A DNA stretch of 64,000 nt from CAWIMX01 sp963792785 (GCA_963792785.1 CAWBXO010000002.1:124001-188000); one strand, 5' to 3'. Numbered from the stretch's first letter, positions 43,519 to 52,617 are shown. The notes: a model not told the origin generated them from the sequence alone. Translations and numbers: made by a program.

Positions 43519-44763
43519 GTGGCCGGCCCCTCCATCCCCGAGACGGTGAACGCCGTCTACCTCTCCGAGTCCCGCCGGGTGCTCGCGACGCTGATTCGCC
43601 TGCTCGGCGATTTCGACGCGGCGGAGGAAGCGCTGCACGACGCGTTCAAGGCGGCCCTCGAGCAGTGGCCCCGCGAGGGGATCCCGGCGAACCCGCGGGC
43701 GTGGCTGGTCTCGACCGGGCGGTTCAAGGCCATCGACGCGAAGCGGCGGGCGGCGCGGTTCCAGGCGTTTGACGACGAGGGGCCCGAAGCGGCGGGCGCG
43801 GTCGAGCCCGAGGCGTGGACGGATCCCGAGGCGGTCGAGGACGATCGGCTGCGGCTGATCTTCACCTGCTGCCATCCGTCGCTCGCGCCCGACGCGCAGG
43901 TGGCGCTCACGCTGCGCGAGGTCTGCGGGCTCACGACCGAGGAAATCGCCCAGGCGTTCCTCGCGCGCCCGGCGGCGATGGCGCAGCGGATCGTGCGGGC
44001 GAAGGGCAAGATCCGCGACGCGCGGATCCCGTATCAGGTGCCGGACGCGGCCGACCTGCCCGTCCGGCTCGACGCGGTGCTCCGCGTGATCTACCTCGTC
44101 TTCAACGAAGGCTACGCCGCCTCGTCCGGGGCAGAGGCGACGCGGCGCGATGTGTCGGATGAGGCGATCCGGCTGGGCCGGCTGCTCGTGGAGCTGCTGC
44201 CCGAGCCGGAAGCAATGGGGCTGCTGGCGCTCATGCTCCTGCACGAGTCGCGGCGCGAGTCGCGCACGACGGACACGGGAGACGTCGTGGTGCTGGAGGA
44301 CCAGGATCGATCGCGCTGGGATCGCGCGCTGATCGCCGAGGGCACGCGGCTGGTGGAGCAGGCCCTCGCGACGCGGCGCATCGGGCCGTATGCGGTCCAG
44401 GCGGCGATCTCGGCGGTGCACGCCGACGCGGCCGCGGCCGACGCGACCGACTGGGCGGAGATCGTCGGGCTCTACGACGTGCTGCTGCGGCTGGAGCCGT
44501 CGCCGGTCGTCGAGCTGAACCGCGCCGTCGCCGTGGCGATGCGCGACGGCCTCGAGAGCGGGCTGGCGCTGGTGGACGCGCTGCTCGCGCGCGGGGAGTT
44601 GAAGGAATACCGCCTGGCGCACGCGGCGCGCGGCGAATTGTGCCGGCGCCTGGGACGAACGAACGACGCGCGCGCGTCGTACAAACGCGCGCTCGAGCTC
44701 ACGAAACAGGAACCGGAGCGCCGGTTGATCGAACGGCGCCTGTCGGAGTTGAACGCACCATGA
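43519..44763 (+). CDS. ECF42-like RNA polymerase sigma factor
   Basis: A 414-residue sigma factor. Sigma-2 (about 10-80, LLGDFDAAEEALHDAFKAAL) and sigma-4 (about 110-165, LREVCGLTTEEIAQAFL) are followed by a ~230-residue C-terminal extension. The extension has the ECF42 hallmark DWAEIVGLYDVLLRLEPSPV, reading onward into ELNRAVAVAM. This TPR-like extension replaces an anti-sigma factor in that group and is needed for activity. No anti-sigma gene is adjacent, as expected. DGPF proteins lie on both sides, and the stop overlaps the second one (ATGA). The start is a GTG. Confidence 0.9.
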   Translation: MAGPSIPETVNAVYLSESRRVLATLIRLLGDFDAAEEALHDAFKAALEQWPREGIPANPRAWLVSTGRFKAIDAKRRAARFQAFDDEGPEAAGAVEPEAWTDPEAVEDDRLRLIFTCCHPSLAPDAQVALTLREVCGLTTEEIAQAFLARPAAMAQRIVRAKGKIRDARIPYQVPDAADLPVRLDAVLRVIYLVFNEGYAASSGAEATRRDVSDEAIRLGRLLVELLPEPEAMGLLALMLLHESRRESRTTDTGDVVVLEDQDRSRWDRALIAEGTRLVEQALATRRIGPYAVQAAISAVHADAAAADATDWAEIVGLYDVLLRLEPSPVVELNRAVAVAMRDGLESGLALVDALLARGELKEYRLAHAARGELCRRLGRTNDARASYKRALELTKQEPERRLIERRLSELNAP

Positions 44764-45092
44764 AATATCTCTGTCTCGTCTATCTGGAAGCCGACAAGAT
44801 GCAGGCCGTGCCCGACGGCGAGTGTGTCGCCTGCGGCGAGGATCTCCGTGCGAGCGGGAAACTGCTCGCCGCCGAGCCGCTGCATCCGGTGGAGACGGCG
44901 ACGACCGTGCGCGTCCGCAACGGCCGCACGGTCCTCACCGACGGCCCGTTCGCCGAAACCAAGGAGCAGCTCGCGGGGTTCTATCTGATCGACGCGCGCG
45001 ACCTGAACGACGCCATCCAGGTCGCGGCGAAAATTCCCCCGGCGCGTGAGGGCAGTGTGGAGGTTCGGCCGGTTCGCGAATTGCAGCCTTGA
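44760..45092 (+). CDS. YCII-related DGPF-domain protein
   Basis: A 110-residue protein with TVLTDGPFAETKEQLAGFYL and MKYLCLVYLEADKM. Its ATG overlaps the stop of the sigma gene in the pattern ATGA, so it is translationally coupled to it. It is closer to the canonical YCII length than the upstream DGPF protein. Two Cys (CVACGE) near residue 24 are unusual. The pair DGPF, sigma, DGPF is a duplicated form of the normal ECF42 locus. Confidence 0.88.
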   Translation: MKYLCLVYLEADKMQAVPDGECVACGEDLRASGKLLAAEPLHPVETATTVRVRNGRTVLTDGPFAETKEQLAGFYLIDARDLNDAIQVAAKIPPAREGSVEVRPVRELQP

Positions 45093-45120
45093 CGGATAAT
45101 CGTTCACCTGGAGGACGGAC

Positions 45121-46236
45121 ATGAGCGGCGTACGGTTACTGGTCGGCACGCGCAAAGGCGCGTTCATCCTGACGTCTGATGGCAAGCGCAAGACCTGGGA
45201 CGTGAGCGGACCGCATTTCGGCGGCTGGGAGATGTATCACCTGAAGGGCTCCCCCGCGAATCCCAATCGGCTCTACGCCTCGCAGTCGAGCGGCTGGTTC
45301 GGCCAGACCATGCAGCGATCGGACGACGGCGGCAAGACGTGGGAGGCGATCGACAACAAGTTCACCTACGAGGGCACGCCCGGCCCGCACCAGTGGTACG
45401 ACGGCACGCCGCACCCGTGGGAATTCAAGCGCGTGTGGCACCTCGAGCCGTCGGCGACGGATCCCGACATGGTCTACGCCGGCGTCGAAGACGCCGCGAT
45501 GTTCCAGACGAAGGACGGGGGCAAGAGCTGGCAGGAGCTGCCGGGCCTGCGCCAGCACGGCACCGGGTCGCAGTGGACGCCGGGGGCCGGCGGCCTCTGC
45601 CTCCACACGATCATCATCGACCCGGCGAACCCGAAGCGGATCTACATCGCCATCTCAGCCGCGGGCGCCTTCAGGAGCGACGATGGCGCGACGTCGTGGA
45701 AGGCGATCAACCAGGGGCTGGTGTCGAACCACATTCCCGATCCCAAGGCCGAAATCGGGCACTGCGTGCACCACGTCGCGATGCATCCGTCGAAACCGGA
45801 CACGCTCTTCATGCAGAAGCACTGGGACGTGATGCGCTCCGACAATGCCGGCGATCTGTGGACCGAGGTGAGCGGCAACCTGCCGACCGACTTCGGGTTC
45901 GTCATCGACGTGCACGCGCACGAGCCGGAGACGATCTACGTGGTGCCGATCAAGAGCGACTCGGAGCACTACCCGCCCGAGGGCAAGCTGCGCGTCTACC
46001 GCAGCCGGACCGGCGGCAACGAGTGGGAGCCGCTCACGAAGGGGCTGCCGCAGGAGAACTGCTTCGTGAACGTCCTGCGCGACGCGATGTCGGTGGATCG
46101 CCTCGACCCGGGCGGGATCTACTTCGGCACGACCGGCGGGCAGGTCTACGGATCGGCCGACGGCGGCGACAGCTGGACCGCGATCGTCCACGACCTGCCG
46201 CCCGTTCTGTCGGTGGAGGCGCAAACGCTGGCATGA
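45121..46236 (+). CDS. BNR/sialidase-like beta-propeller protein
   Basis: A 371-residue protein of BNR/Asp-box repeats, with S-x-D-x-G-x-T-W-like blocks (SDDGGKTWEAI, TKDGGKSWQEL, SDDGATSWKAI, SADGGDSWTAI). No signal peptide is apparent, so it may be cytosolic. It resembles VPS10- or photosynthesis-system-type propellers (YCF48-like) more than true sialidases, and the catalytic residues of sialidases are not evident. It begins 28 bases after the DGPF gene with GGAGG in front. Its stop overlaps the start of the MoaD-like gene (ATGA at 46233). Confidence 0.8.
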   Translation: MSGVRLLVGTRKGAFILTSDGKRKTWDVSGPHFGGWEMYHLKGSPANPNRLYASQSSGWFGQTMQRSDDGGKTWEAIDNKFTYEGTPGPHQWYDGTPHPWEFKRVWHLEPSATDPDMVYAGVEDAAMFQTKDGGKSWQELPGLRQHGTGSQWTPGAGGLCLHTIIIDPANPKRIYIAISAAGAFRSDDGATSWKAINQGLVSNHIPDPKAEIGHCVHHVAMHPSKPDTLFMQKHWDVMRSDNAGDLWTEVSGNLPTDFGFVIDVHAHEPETIYVVPIKSDSEHYPPEGKLRVYRSRTGGNEWEPLTKGLPQENCFVNVLRDAMSVDRLDPGGIYFGTTGGQVYGSADGGDSWTAIVHDLPPVLSVEAQTLA

Positions 46237-46529
46237 TTCGCATCGAGCTGCCGTATCACCTTCGCAACCTCGCGCGCGTGGATCGCGAGGTCACGATCGA
46301 GGTGGCGGGCCCGGTCACGCTGGGCTCGGTCCTCGACGCGCTCGAGGCGACGTATCCCGTGCTGCGCGGGACGATCCGGGATCACGGCACGCACCAGCGC
46401 CGCGCCTTCCTGCGGTACTTCGCCTGCCAGGAAGATCTGTCGCACGAGCCACCCGACACGCCGCTCCCCGACGCCGTCGTGTCGGGGGCGGAGCCGTTTC
46501 TCGTGATCGGGTCGCTGTCGGGGGGCTAG
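46233..46529 (+). CDS. MoaD/ThiS-family ubiquitin-like protein
   Basis: A 98-residue beta-grasp protein (MIRIELPYHLRNLARVDREV, LGSVLDALEATYPVLRGTIR). It ends in Gly-Gly, as required for activation by E1-like enzymes to a thiocarboxylate or conjugate. Insertion RRAFLRYFACQEDLSHEPPD is longer than in typical MoaD. Neither an E1-like enzyme nor molybdopterin or thiamine genes are nearby, so the partner is unknown. It is coupled to the BNR propeller gene. Confidence 0.85.
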   Translation: MIRIELPYHLRNLARVDREVTIEVAGPVTLGSVLDALEATYPVLRGTIRDHGTHQRRAFLRYFACQEDLSHEPPDTPLPDAVVSGAEPFLVIGSLSGG

Positions 46530-46666
46530 ACCAGCACCCGAGTGTCGTTCCTTCCCGAACTTTCTTCACACCGGGAAACACTTGCCCGGTCGCCGACGCG
46601 CGCGAAGCATTCGGAGGCCGTGAAACCTCGATCGGCTGAGGGTATCGCTCTTGCAATGCCAGGTGT

Positions 46667-47311
46667 GTGCCCGACGAGAGCTTCGGCAGGCGTCTCCGCC
46701 ACGAGCGCGAACGCCGCCGAATCGACCTCTCGATGATCGCCGAGACCAGCAAGATCAGTATGTCGCTCTTCCAGGATCTGGAGCGCGACGACGCGTCGCG
46801 GTGGCCGTCGGGGATCTTTCGCCGCGCGTTCATTCGGGCGTACGCGCAGGCCGTCGGTCTGGACGCCGACGCGACCGCGAAGGAATTTCTCGAGCTCTAT
46901 CCCGATCCGGGCGATCCCGATCCCGCGGCGGGGGCCGCCGCCGCGGCAGCCTCGTCGCCGCTGCGGCTGACGCTGGCGAACACGGGACGGTTCTTCGTGC
47001 GCGGCCGCCTCGTGCGGACGCTGCACGTGCGGCTGGCAGCAGCGGCATGCGATGCCCTGTTCGTCACGGTGCTCGGCCTGGTGGTGTACGCGGCCGTCGG
47101 TGTGTGGTGGATGCCGCTCTGCATGGTCCTTGTGGGCTATTACGCAGGTAGCGTTCTTCTGCTGGGGAACACGCCGGGGGTCTGCCTCTGCGCGCCAGGC
47201 CGGGTGTCCGACCCGTCCCCACCCGGGCCGGCCCCGTCACTGCTTCGGCGCCTCCGCTCGTCGCCGGCCGGCGCCCGGCTCCTCAGCTCCTTCGGGTACG
47301 GATCCCGCTAG
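46667..47311 (+). CDS. RodZ-like HTH membrane protein with RDD-like C-terminus
   Basis: A 214-residue protein from a GTG. Residues 1-75 are a RodZ-type helix-turn-helix (FGRRLRHERERRRIDLSMIA, ISMSLFQDLERDDASRWPSG, IFRRAFIRAYAQAVG). A Pro/Ala-rich linker follows. The C-terminal part has two hydrophobic segments (ALFVTVLGLVVYAAVGVWWM and LVGYYAGSVLLLG) and an RDD-like start (RLAAAACDALFV). RodZ itself anchors MreB; here only the HTH module is like it. The role may be a membrane-bound regulator. Confidence 0.7.
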   Translation: MPDESFGRRLRHERERRRIDLSMIAETSKISMSLFQDLERDDASRWPSGIFRRAFIRAYAQAVGLDADATAKEFLELYPDPGDPDPAAGAAAAAASSPLRLTLANTGRFFVRGRLVRTLHVRLAAAACDALFVTVLGLVVYAAVGVWWMPLCMVLVGYYAGSVLLLGNTPGVCLCAPGRVSDPSPPGPAPSLLRRLRSSPAGARLLSSFGYGSR

Positions 47312-47325
47312 CGGGGACGCCGGGC

Positions 47326-47331
47326 TACAAT
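47326..47331 (+). promoter_or_regulatory. Candidate -10 box (TACAAT)
   Basis: TACAAT lies 33 bases before the ATG at 47365. GAGAGGAG provides the ribosome binding site between them. A -35 box is not evident. Confidence 0.4.
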
Positions 47332-47364
47332 ACCCGCTCCGGTTTCAACCGAGAGGAGCCTCCG

Positions 47365-48948
47365 ATGAAGCGTCTCGCCACGCCGTTCCTCGCGACCTTC
47401 GCCATCGCGGCGCTCGCGGCCCCCGCTTTTGCCGCGCCGAATTGTGAGGCGCTGGCCCGCGTCGCGCTGCCCGACACGACCATTACGACCGCCACCCTCG
47501 TGTCGTCCGGCTCGTTCGCGGTGCCGGGCGCCCGGGGCGGCCGCGGCCTCGACGGCCTGCCGGCCTTCTGCCAGGTGCACGGCGTGATCAAACCGACGCG
47601 CACGTCGATGATCCACTTCGAGGTCTGGCTGCCGGCCGACAACTGGAACGGCCGCCTCCAGGTCGTCGGCAACGGCGGCCTCGCCGGCACGATCAGCTAT
47701 CCGGCGATGGCGACCGCGCTGCGCGCGGGCTTCGCCACCGCGAGCACCGACACGGGCCATACCTCGTCGGAGCCGCCGACGTGGCTCGAGGATCGCGAGC
47801 GCCTCATCGACTACAGCTCGCGCGGCCTGCATCTCACGACAACCAACGCGAAATCGCTCGTCGAGACGTTCTACACCGAGATGCCGAAGTACGCGTACTA
47901 CAGCGGCTGCTCCACCGGCGGCAAGCAGGGGCTGATGGAAGCGCAGCGTTACCCGGCGGACTTCGACGGCATCCTCGCGGGCGACGCGGCGAACTTCTGG
48001 ACGCACCAGATGGCGAGCGAAGTGTGGAACGGCGTGGCGACGAGCGAAAGCGACACGAACCTGCCGCGTGAAACGCTGCAGATCGTGCAGGACGCCGCAC
48101 TCAATGCGTGCGACGCGCTCGACGGCGCGAAGGACGGCCTCGTCAGCGATCCGATGCGCTGCAAGTTCGATCCCGGCGTGCTCGAGTGCCGCGGGCAGGA
48201 CTCGTCGAGCTGTCTCACAGCCTCGCAGGTCAAGGCCGTGCGCGAGATTTACCGCGGACCGGTGAACCCGCGGACGGGCGAATCGGTCTATCCCGGCCTG
48301 TATCCCGGCGGCGAGCTGGGCTGGATGCCCGGTCCGGTCATCAACCGCGACAAGACGTCGGGCGTGAGCTCGCAGCCGTTCTGGAGCTTCACGCTGTTCG
48401 ACAATCCTGACTGGCCCTTCCGGACGTTCGACTTCGACGCCGACCTCGCGCGCGCGGACCGTGAGCTCGCGCCGATCACGAACGCGACCAACCCGGATCT
48501 CTCGGAATTCAACCGCCTCGGACACAAACTCATCTACTACCACGGCGCCGCCGACCCGCTGATCCCCGCGCAGAACGGCATCGACTACTACGAGTCGGTC
48601 GTGAAGGCGCAGGGCAGCCTCGACGCGACCGAGCGCTTCTACCGCGCGTTCCTCGTGCCCGGCCTCTATCACTGCGCGGGCGGCCCCGGGCCGACCGCCT
48701 TCGGCACGGCGGGCCAGCCGCCGGCCGGCCAGGACGATGCGGATCACGACATTCTGATGGCGCTGCAGCGCTGGGTCGAAGGCGGCGCCGCTCCCTCGCA
48801 GGTGATCGGCACGAAGTACGTGGATGGCGACGCGTCGAAGGGCGTCGCGCTCCAGCGGCCGCTCTGCGCCTACCCGGCGGTGGCGATGTACAAGGGTTCC
48901 GGAGACATGAACGACGCCGCGAACTTCTCGTGCGTCGCGCCGAAGTAG
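47365..48948 (+). CDS. Secreted tannase / feruloyl esterase-family hydrolase
   Basis: A 527-residue exported esterase. A signal peptide ends near APAFA. The nucleophile motif YYSGCSTGGKQGLMEAQRYP contains the Ser and the neighbouring Cys that, with a distal Cys, brings the catalytic loop together in the tannase/feruloyl esterase family. LIYYHGAADPLIPAQNG carries the catalytic Asp and GLYHCAGG the His and the second Cys. It probably cleaves aromatic (gallate or ferulate) esters in plant matter. It ends 19 bases inside the next gene. Confidence 0.92.
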   Translation: MKRLATPFLATFAIAALAAPAFAAPNCEALARVALPDTTITTATLVSSGSFAVPGARGGRGLDGLPAFCQVHGVIKPTRTSMIHFEVWLPADNWNGRLQVVGNGGLAGTISYPAMATALRAGFATASTDTGHTSSEPPTWLEDRERLIDYSSRGLHLTTTNAKSLVETFYTEMPKYAYYSGCSTGGKQGLMEAQRYPADFDGILAGDAANFWTHQMASEVWNGVATSESDTNLPRETLQIVQDAALNACDALDGAKDGLVSDPMRCKFDPGVLECRGQDSSSCLTASQVKAVREIYRGPVNPRTGESVYPGLYPGGELGWMPGPVINRDKTSGVSSQPFWSFTLFDNPDWPFRTFDFDADLARADRELAPITNATNPDLSEFNRLGHKLIYYHGAADPLIPAQNGIDYYESVVKAQGSLDATERFYRAFLVPGLYHCAGGPGPTAFGTAGQPPAGQDDADHDILMALQRWVEGGAAPSQVIGTKYVDGDASKGVALQRPLCAYPAVAMYKGSGDMNDAANFSCVAPK

Positions 48949-50159
48949 ATCCGAGCGAGTCTCTCGAAGGTCTCCGAGCCACGGTCGTCGTGCTCGGGGA
49001 CCTCGGACGGAGCCCGCGCACGCTGTACCACGCGCTGGCGCTCGCCGACCGCGGCGCCGAGGTGGACATCGTCGCCTTCGCGGACACGGCGCTGCCGCGT
49101 GAGCTCATGGGGAACGGCCGCGTCGCGGTCCACACGCTCCCGGGATCCGGAAGCAGCCGTTCGTCGTCCTTCAGCCTTCCGGCGGCACTTGCGCGTGCGC
49201 TCGCACAGGCCGCCGGACTCTTCTGGACCCTCCTCGCGCGTGTCCGGTCTCCGCACGTCATCCTCGCCCAGACGCCGCCGCCGATCCCGACGCTCGCGGT
49301 GGCCGCCGCCGCCGCCCGGCTGCGCGGCGCGCGGCTCATTGTCGACTGGCACAACTTCGGATCGGACGTGCTCGCGCTGAAGGCCGGCGCCGGCAGCCGC
49401 GGCGTGCGGTGGGTCCGGCGCGCCGAGCTGCGGCTGGCTCACAGGGGCGATGTGCACCTCGCGGTATCGACCGCGCTGGCCGATCGCCTCAGCCGCGACG
49501 CCGGCCTCACGCGCATCACGGTCTTCCGCGATCGTCCGGCCGCGCGGTTCTCACCGGCGCTCCGCCGCGAGCCCCCGCCACCGGCGCTGCAGCGGCTGAT
49601 CGACGACTTCCCCGGCACACGCCCGGCGATTGCCATCGCGCCAGGCAGCTGGACGCTCGACGAGGACGTCGATCTGCTCCTGGACGCGGTCGCGACCTAT
49701 GACGCGGACGAGACCGCGCGGCCGCTGCTCGTGCTGTTGTCCGGCGACGGGCCGCGCAAGCCCGCGTATGCCGAGCGTATTCGAGGGCTGACGCTTCGCC
49801 GCTCGCGCGTGGGGACGATCTGGGTACCGTACGAGGACTACCCGGCGCTGCTGGCCCACGCCGACGTCGGCATCTCGATTCATCGATCGGCGTCGGGCGT
49901 CGATCTGCCGATGAAGATCGCCGACATGATCGGCGCCGGCCTTCCCGTTCTCGCGCTCGACTATCCGTGCCTGCGGGAGGAACTCGCCGGCGACGGCGCG
50001 ATTCGCCTCTTCACGTCGGCATCCGGCCTGGCGCGGGCGCTCGCGGGCGTGGAGGCCGATCGGCGGGAGCCGCCACAGCCCGCGGTCACATGGGATCAGG
50101 AGTGGGCCCGGGTGTGCCTCCCGCTGGTCGCGGTCGCGGGTCATGTCCGCGACGCGTGA
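48930..50159 (+). CDS. ALG1-like (GT33-type) glycosyltransferase
   Basis: A 409-residue GT-B glycosyltransferase. The pattern follows the eukaryotic ALG1 beta-mannosyltransferase: TVVVLGDLGRSPRTLYHALA at the start, TPPPIPTLAVAAAAARLRGA, RLIVDWHNFGSDVLALKAG, SWTLDEDVDLLLDAVATYD, and SGVDLPMKIADMIGAGLPVL. No membrane segment is clear, though one hydrophobic stretch around residue 80 may associate with the membrane. The acceptor may be a lipid-linked sugar. The start, a GTG overlapping the tannase stop, is uncertain; any start before ATVVVLGD is possible. Confidence 0.82.
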   Translation: MRRAEVDPSESLEGLRATVVVLGDLGRSPRTLYHALALADRGAEVDIVAFADTALPRELMGNGRVAVHTLPGSGSSRSSSFSLPAALARALAQAAGLFWTLLARVRSPHVILAQTPPPIPTLAVAAAAARLRGARLIVDWHNFGSDVLALKAGAGSRGVRWVRRAELRLAHRGDVHLAVSTALADRLSRDAGLTRITVFRDRPAARFSPALRREPPPPALQRLIDDFPGTRPAIAIAPGSWTLDEDVDLLLDAVATYDADETARPLLVLLSGDGPRKPAYAERIRGLTLRRSRVGTIWVPYEDYPALLAHADVGISIHRSASGVDLPMKIADMIGAGLPVLALDYPCLREELAGDGAIRLFTSASGLARALAGVEADRREPPQPAVTWDQEWARVCLPLVAVAGHVRDA

Positions 50160-50160
50160 C

Positions 50161-50541
50161 TCATGCGGGCTCGGTCTCCAGTCCCGCCTCGGCCAGCTCT
50201 TTCATGCCACCCGCGTTGTAGACGGCCGCGTAGCCCATGTCCTGCAACGTCTTGCCGGCGAGCGCCGACCGTCCGCCTGATGCACAGTAGAGAACGATCG
50301 TGCGGTCTTTCTGTAGCGCCGGGTTGTGATACGGCGTCGCCGCGTCGGCCCTGAATTCGATCATCCCACGCTGAATGTGAAGCGCGGTGCGGATCTTTCC
50401 GGTCTGCCGCACCTCAGGTTCGTCCCGCACGTCCACGAGCACCACGTCGGGACGGCCGATCATCTCGCGCAGCTGGTTGGGTCGAAGTTTGGGGACGGTC
50501 GCGTGTGCGGCTGCCAACAGATCCTGGACGCTTGCAGACAT
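50161..50541 (-). CDS. Rhodanese-domain sulfurtransferase
   Basis: A 126-residue single-domain rhodanese. The active-site loop is CASGGRS with Cys86, and the family motif VLVDVRDEPEV is present. It begins with a short N-terminal helix (SASVQDLLAAAHATVPKL). GGAAGG supports the start at 50541. It converges on the glycosyltransferase gene end and diverges from the wHTH-TPR regulator; the two divergent starts are 170 bases apart. Confidence 0.88.
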   Translation of the reverse strand: MSASVQDLLAAAHATVPKLRPNQLREMIGRPDVVLVDVRDEPEVRQTGKIRTALHIQRGMIEFRADAATPYHNPALQKDRTIVLYCASGGRSALAGKTLQDMGYAAVYNAGGMKELAEAGLETEPA

Positions 50542-50711
50542 GGAACCTTCCTTCCGCGCGTCTGCTCCGGACGCGCTCGAATACGGGACGCGCAATCTAT
50601 TGCCTCCGCCCCGTCGTTGTGTGAAAAAGGTACCCTCCACGGCGGCGGGAAGTCCCGGCGGGAAACCGGGAATTCTCCGGGATTGTTGCCGGGCGCCGGC
50701 CATGAGGTGGG

Positions 50712-52349
50712 ATGACGCAGGCCGTCAGATTCGGCTCCTATCTGTTCGAGCTACGGAGCGGGCGGTTGTCGGCTGGAGAGCGTGAAGTCCGGCTCACGCC
50801 AAAGGCCGCCGCCGTGCTCAAAGAGCTCGTGACGCGCGCGGGCACTCCGGTGTCGAAAGAGGAGCTCTTCGCGTCAGTCTGGAGCGGAACCAGCGTCAGT
50901 GACGATGCGCTGACGTCGTGCGTTCAGGAATTGCGAAAGGCGCTGGCGGACGACCCCCGGCAGCCGCAGTTCATCGAGACGCGCCATCGGCGCGGGTATC
51001 AATTCATTGCGCCCGTCACCGGTGCGGCGACAGAGGCCGCGGACCACTCGCCCGATCCGAATGGTGTGTCCACCATTGCCGTGCTCCCGTTTGCGGATTT
51101 GAGTCCGGAACACGACCACGACTATCTCTGCGACGGCCTGGCGGAGGAGCTCATCAACGCGCTGACCCACATCGACGGATTGCGGGTCGCGGCGCGGACC
51201 GCGTCATTTCAATTTCGCGGCTCGGGCGCGGACCCTGGCGACATCGGCCGGCAGTTGGACGTCGGCGCGTTGCTGGGCGGCAGCGTGCGGAAGGCCGCCG
51301 CGCGCCTGCGCGTGACGGTCCAGCTCGTGGACGCGCGCACCGGCTATAACCTCTGGTCCGAGCGCTTCGATCGCACGCTGAACGATGTGTTCGAGATACA
51401 GGATCAGATCGCCGAACGTGTCGCGACGCTGCTGCGCGGCGGCGTTCTGACCGGCCGGGAGAGGCGCGGGTTGTTGCGGCCGCACACCGGCGTCGACGCG
51501 TACGAATATTATCTGCGCGCGCGGCAGCACCTGCCGCGCATGACACGGCCCGATCTCGAGAACAGCGGGCAGAACTTCCAGCGCGCGATCGATCTGGACG
51601 CGACCTATGGCCCGGCGTTCGCCGGACTCGCCATGGTCCACGCGACGCTGTACGAGTGGTTCGGCGCACAGGAGCAGGACGAAGCGGCGGCCGCGCAGGC
51701 CAGTGACCGCGCATTGGCGCTCGCGCCGTCTCTCGCCGAGGCGCACGTCGCCAGGGGCTGCGCCCTCGCGCTGTCGCGCCGCTACGACGAAGCCGCCAGC
51801 GCCTTCGAGGCCGCGATCTGGCTCAATCCGAATCTGTTCGACGCGTACTACTACTTCGCGCGCACGATGTTCGCCGCCGGTGAGATCGAGCGCGCGGCCG
51901 AACTGTTCCGGAACGCCGGCGGCGTCCAACACGAAGATTTCCAGAGCCCCATCCTGCTGGGGCAGGCGCTTCGGATGCTCGGACGGGCCGCGGAGGCGGA
52001 ACTCGCCAACCGCGAAGGCATTCGACGGGCGGAGCGTGTGCTGACGCTGAACCCGCGAGACGGGCGGGCGCTGTCGATCGGGTCGGTCGCGCTCTACGAG
52101 GACGGGCAGGTCGCGCGCGCGCTCGAGTGGTCGGAACGCTCGGTCGAGTTATATCCCGAGGATCCGGGCTCGCTGATCAACGCCGCGTGCGTGCGGATGA
52201 GGAGCCACGAGCACGAACGGGCGCTGGATCTGCTCGAACGCGTGTTCGGACGAGGCTGGGGCAAGCGGGACTGGGTCGAGCACGATCCCGACTACGACGC
52301 GCTGCGCGGGGACCCACGATTTCAGCGCCTGCTCCAGAAGCTTAAATGA
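50712..52349 (+). CDS. CadC-like winged-helix regulator with TolB-like and TPR domains
   Basis: A 545-residue regulator. Residues 1-100 are an OmpR-type winged helix (LTPKAAAVLKELVTRAGTPV, and RHRRGYQFIAPV at the wing). Residues ~115-245 are a TolB/FlgO-like domain (TIAVLPFADLSPEHDHDYLC, then DGLAEELINAL and RVAARTASFQF). Residues ~260-545 are TPR helices. No transmembrane segment separates them, so it is a cytosolic one-component sensor. Such regulators are numerous in Acidobacteria; the ligand is unknown. It overlaps the convergent GIY-YIG gene by eight bases. Confidence 0.88.
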   Translation: MTQAVRFGSYLFELRSGRLSAGEREVRLTPKAAAVLKELVTRAGTPVSKEELFASVWSGTSVSDDALTSCVQELRKALADDPRQPQFIETRHRRGYQFIAPVTGAATEAADHSPDPNGVSTIAVLPFADLSPEHDHDYLCDGLAEELINALTHIDGLRVAARTASFQFRGSGADPGDIGRQLDVGALLGGSVRKAAARLRVTVQLVDARTGYNLWSERFDRTLNDVFEIQDQIAERVATLLRGGVLTGRERRGLLRPHTGVDAYEYYLRARQHLPRMTRPDLENSGQNFQRAIDLDATYGPAFAGLAMVHATLYEWFGAQEQDEAAAAQASDRALALAPSLAEAHVARGCALALSRRYDEAASAFEAAIWLNPNLFDAYYYFARTMFAAGEIERAAELFRNAGGVQHEDFQSPILLGQALRMLGRAAEAELANREGIRRAERVLTLNPRDGRALSIGSVALYEDGQVARALEWSERSVELYPEDPGSLINAACVRMRSHEHERALDLLERVFGRGWGKRDWVEHDPDYDALRGDPRFQRLLQKLK

Positions 52350-52617
52350 GCGGGGGCGCGGGATCGAAGTGGCGTTTCGCGAAGGCGCGGCCGGATCCCG
52401 ACTTGAGATACTTCTCGAAGCGCACGGCTGCGCGTTCTGTCGCGAACTCCACGACGACGAGCAACGACCACGGCCGATGGTGCCGGGTCACTCCCGAGGG
52501 CCCGAAGTTGTGCCATTCGAGGCGCCGCTCGACGTCGCTGGTGATGCCGACATAGTGCCGATCGGGGTTCGAGTCGCTGCGGAGAATGTAGACGAACCGT
52601 TGCCCAATGCCGCGCAT
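52342..52617 (-). CDS. GIY-YIG nuclease-domain protein
   Basis: A 91-residue single-domain protein: FVYILRSD and HYVGITSD form the GIY-YIG pair, VERRLEWHN has the conserved Arg, and VVVEFATERAAVRFEKYLKS gives the catalytic Glu region. Free-standing versions like this are common bacterial orphans (YhbQ-type) that may act in DNA repair. The start at 52617 is chosen at the first ATG before FVYILRS. Confidence 0.85.
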   Translation of the reverse strand: MRGIGQRFVYILRSDSNPDRHYVGITSDVERRLEWHNFGPSGVTRHHRPWSLLVVVEFATERAAVRFEKYLKSGSGRAFAKRHFDPAPPLI

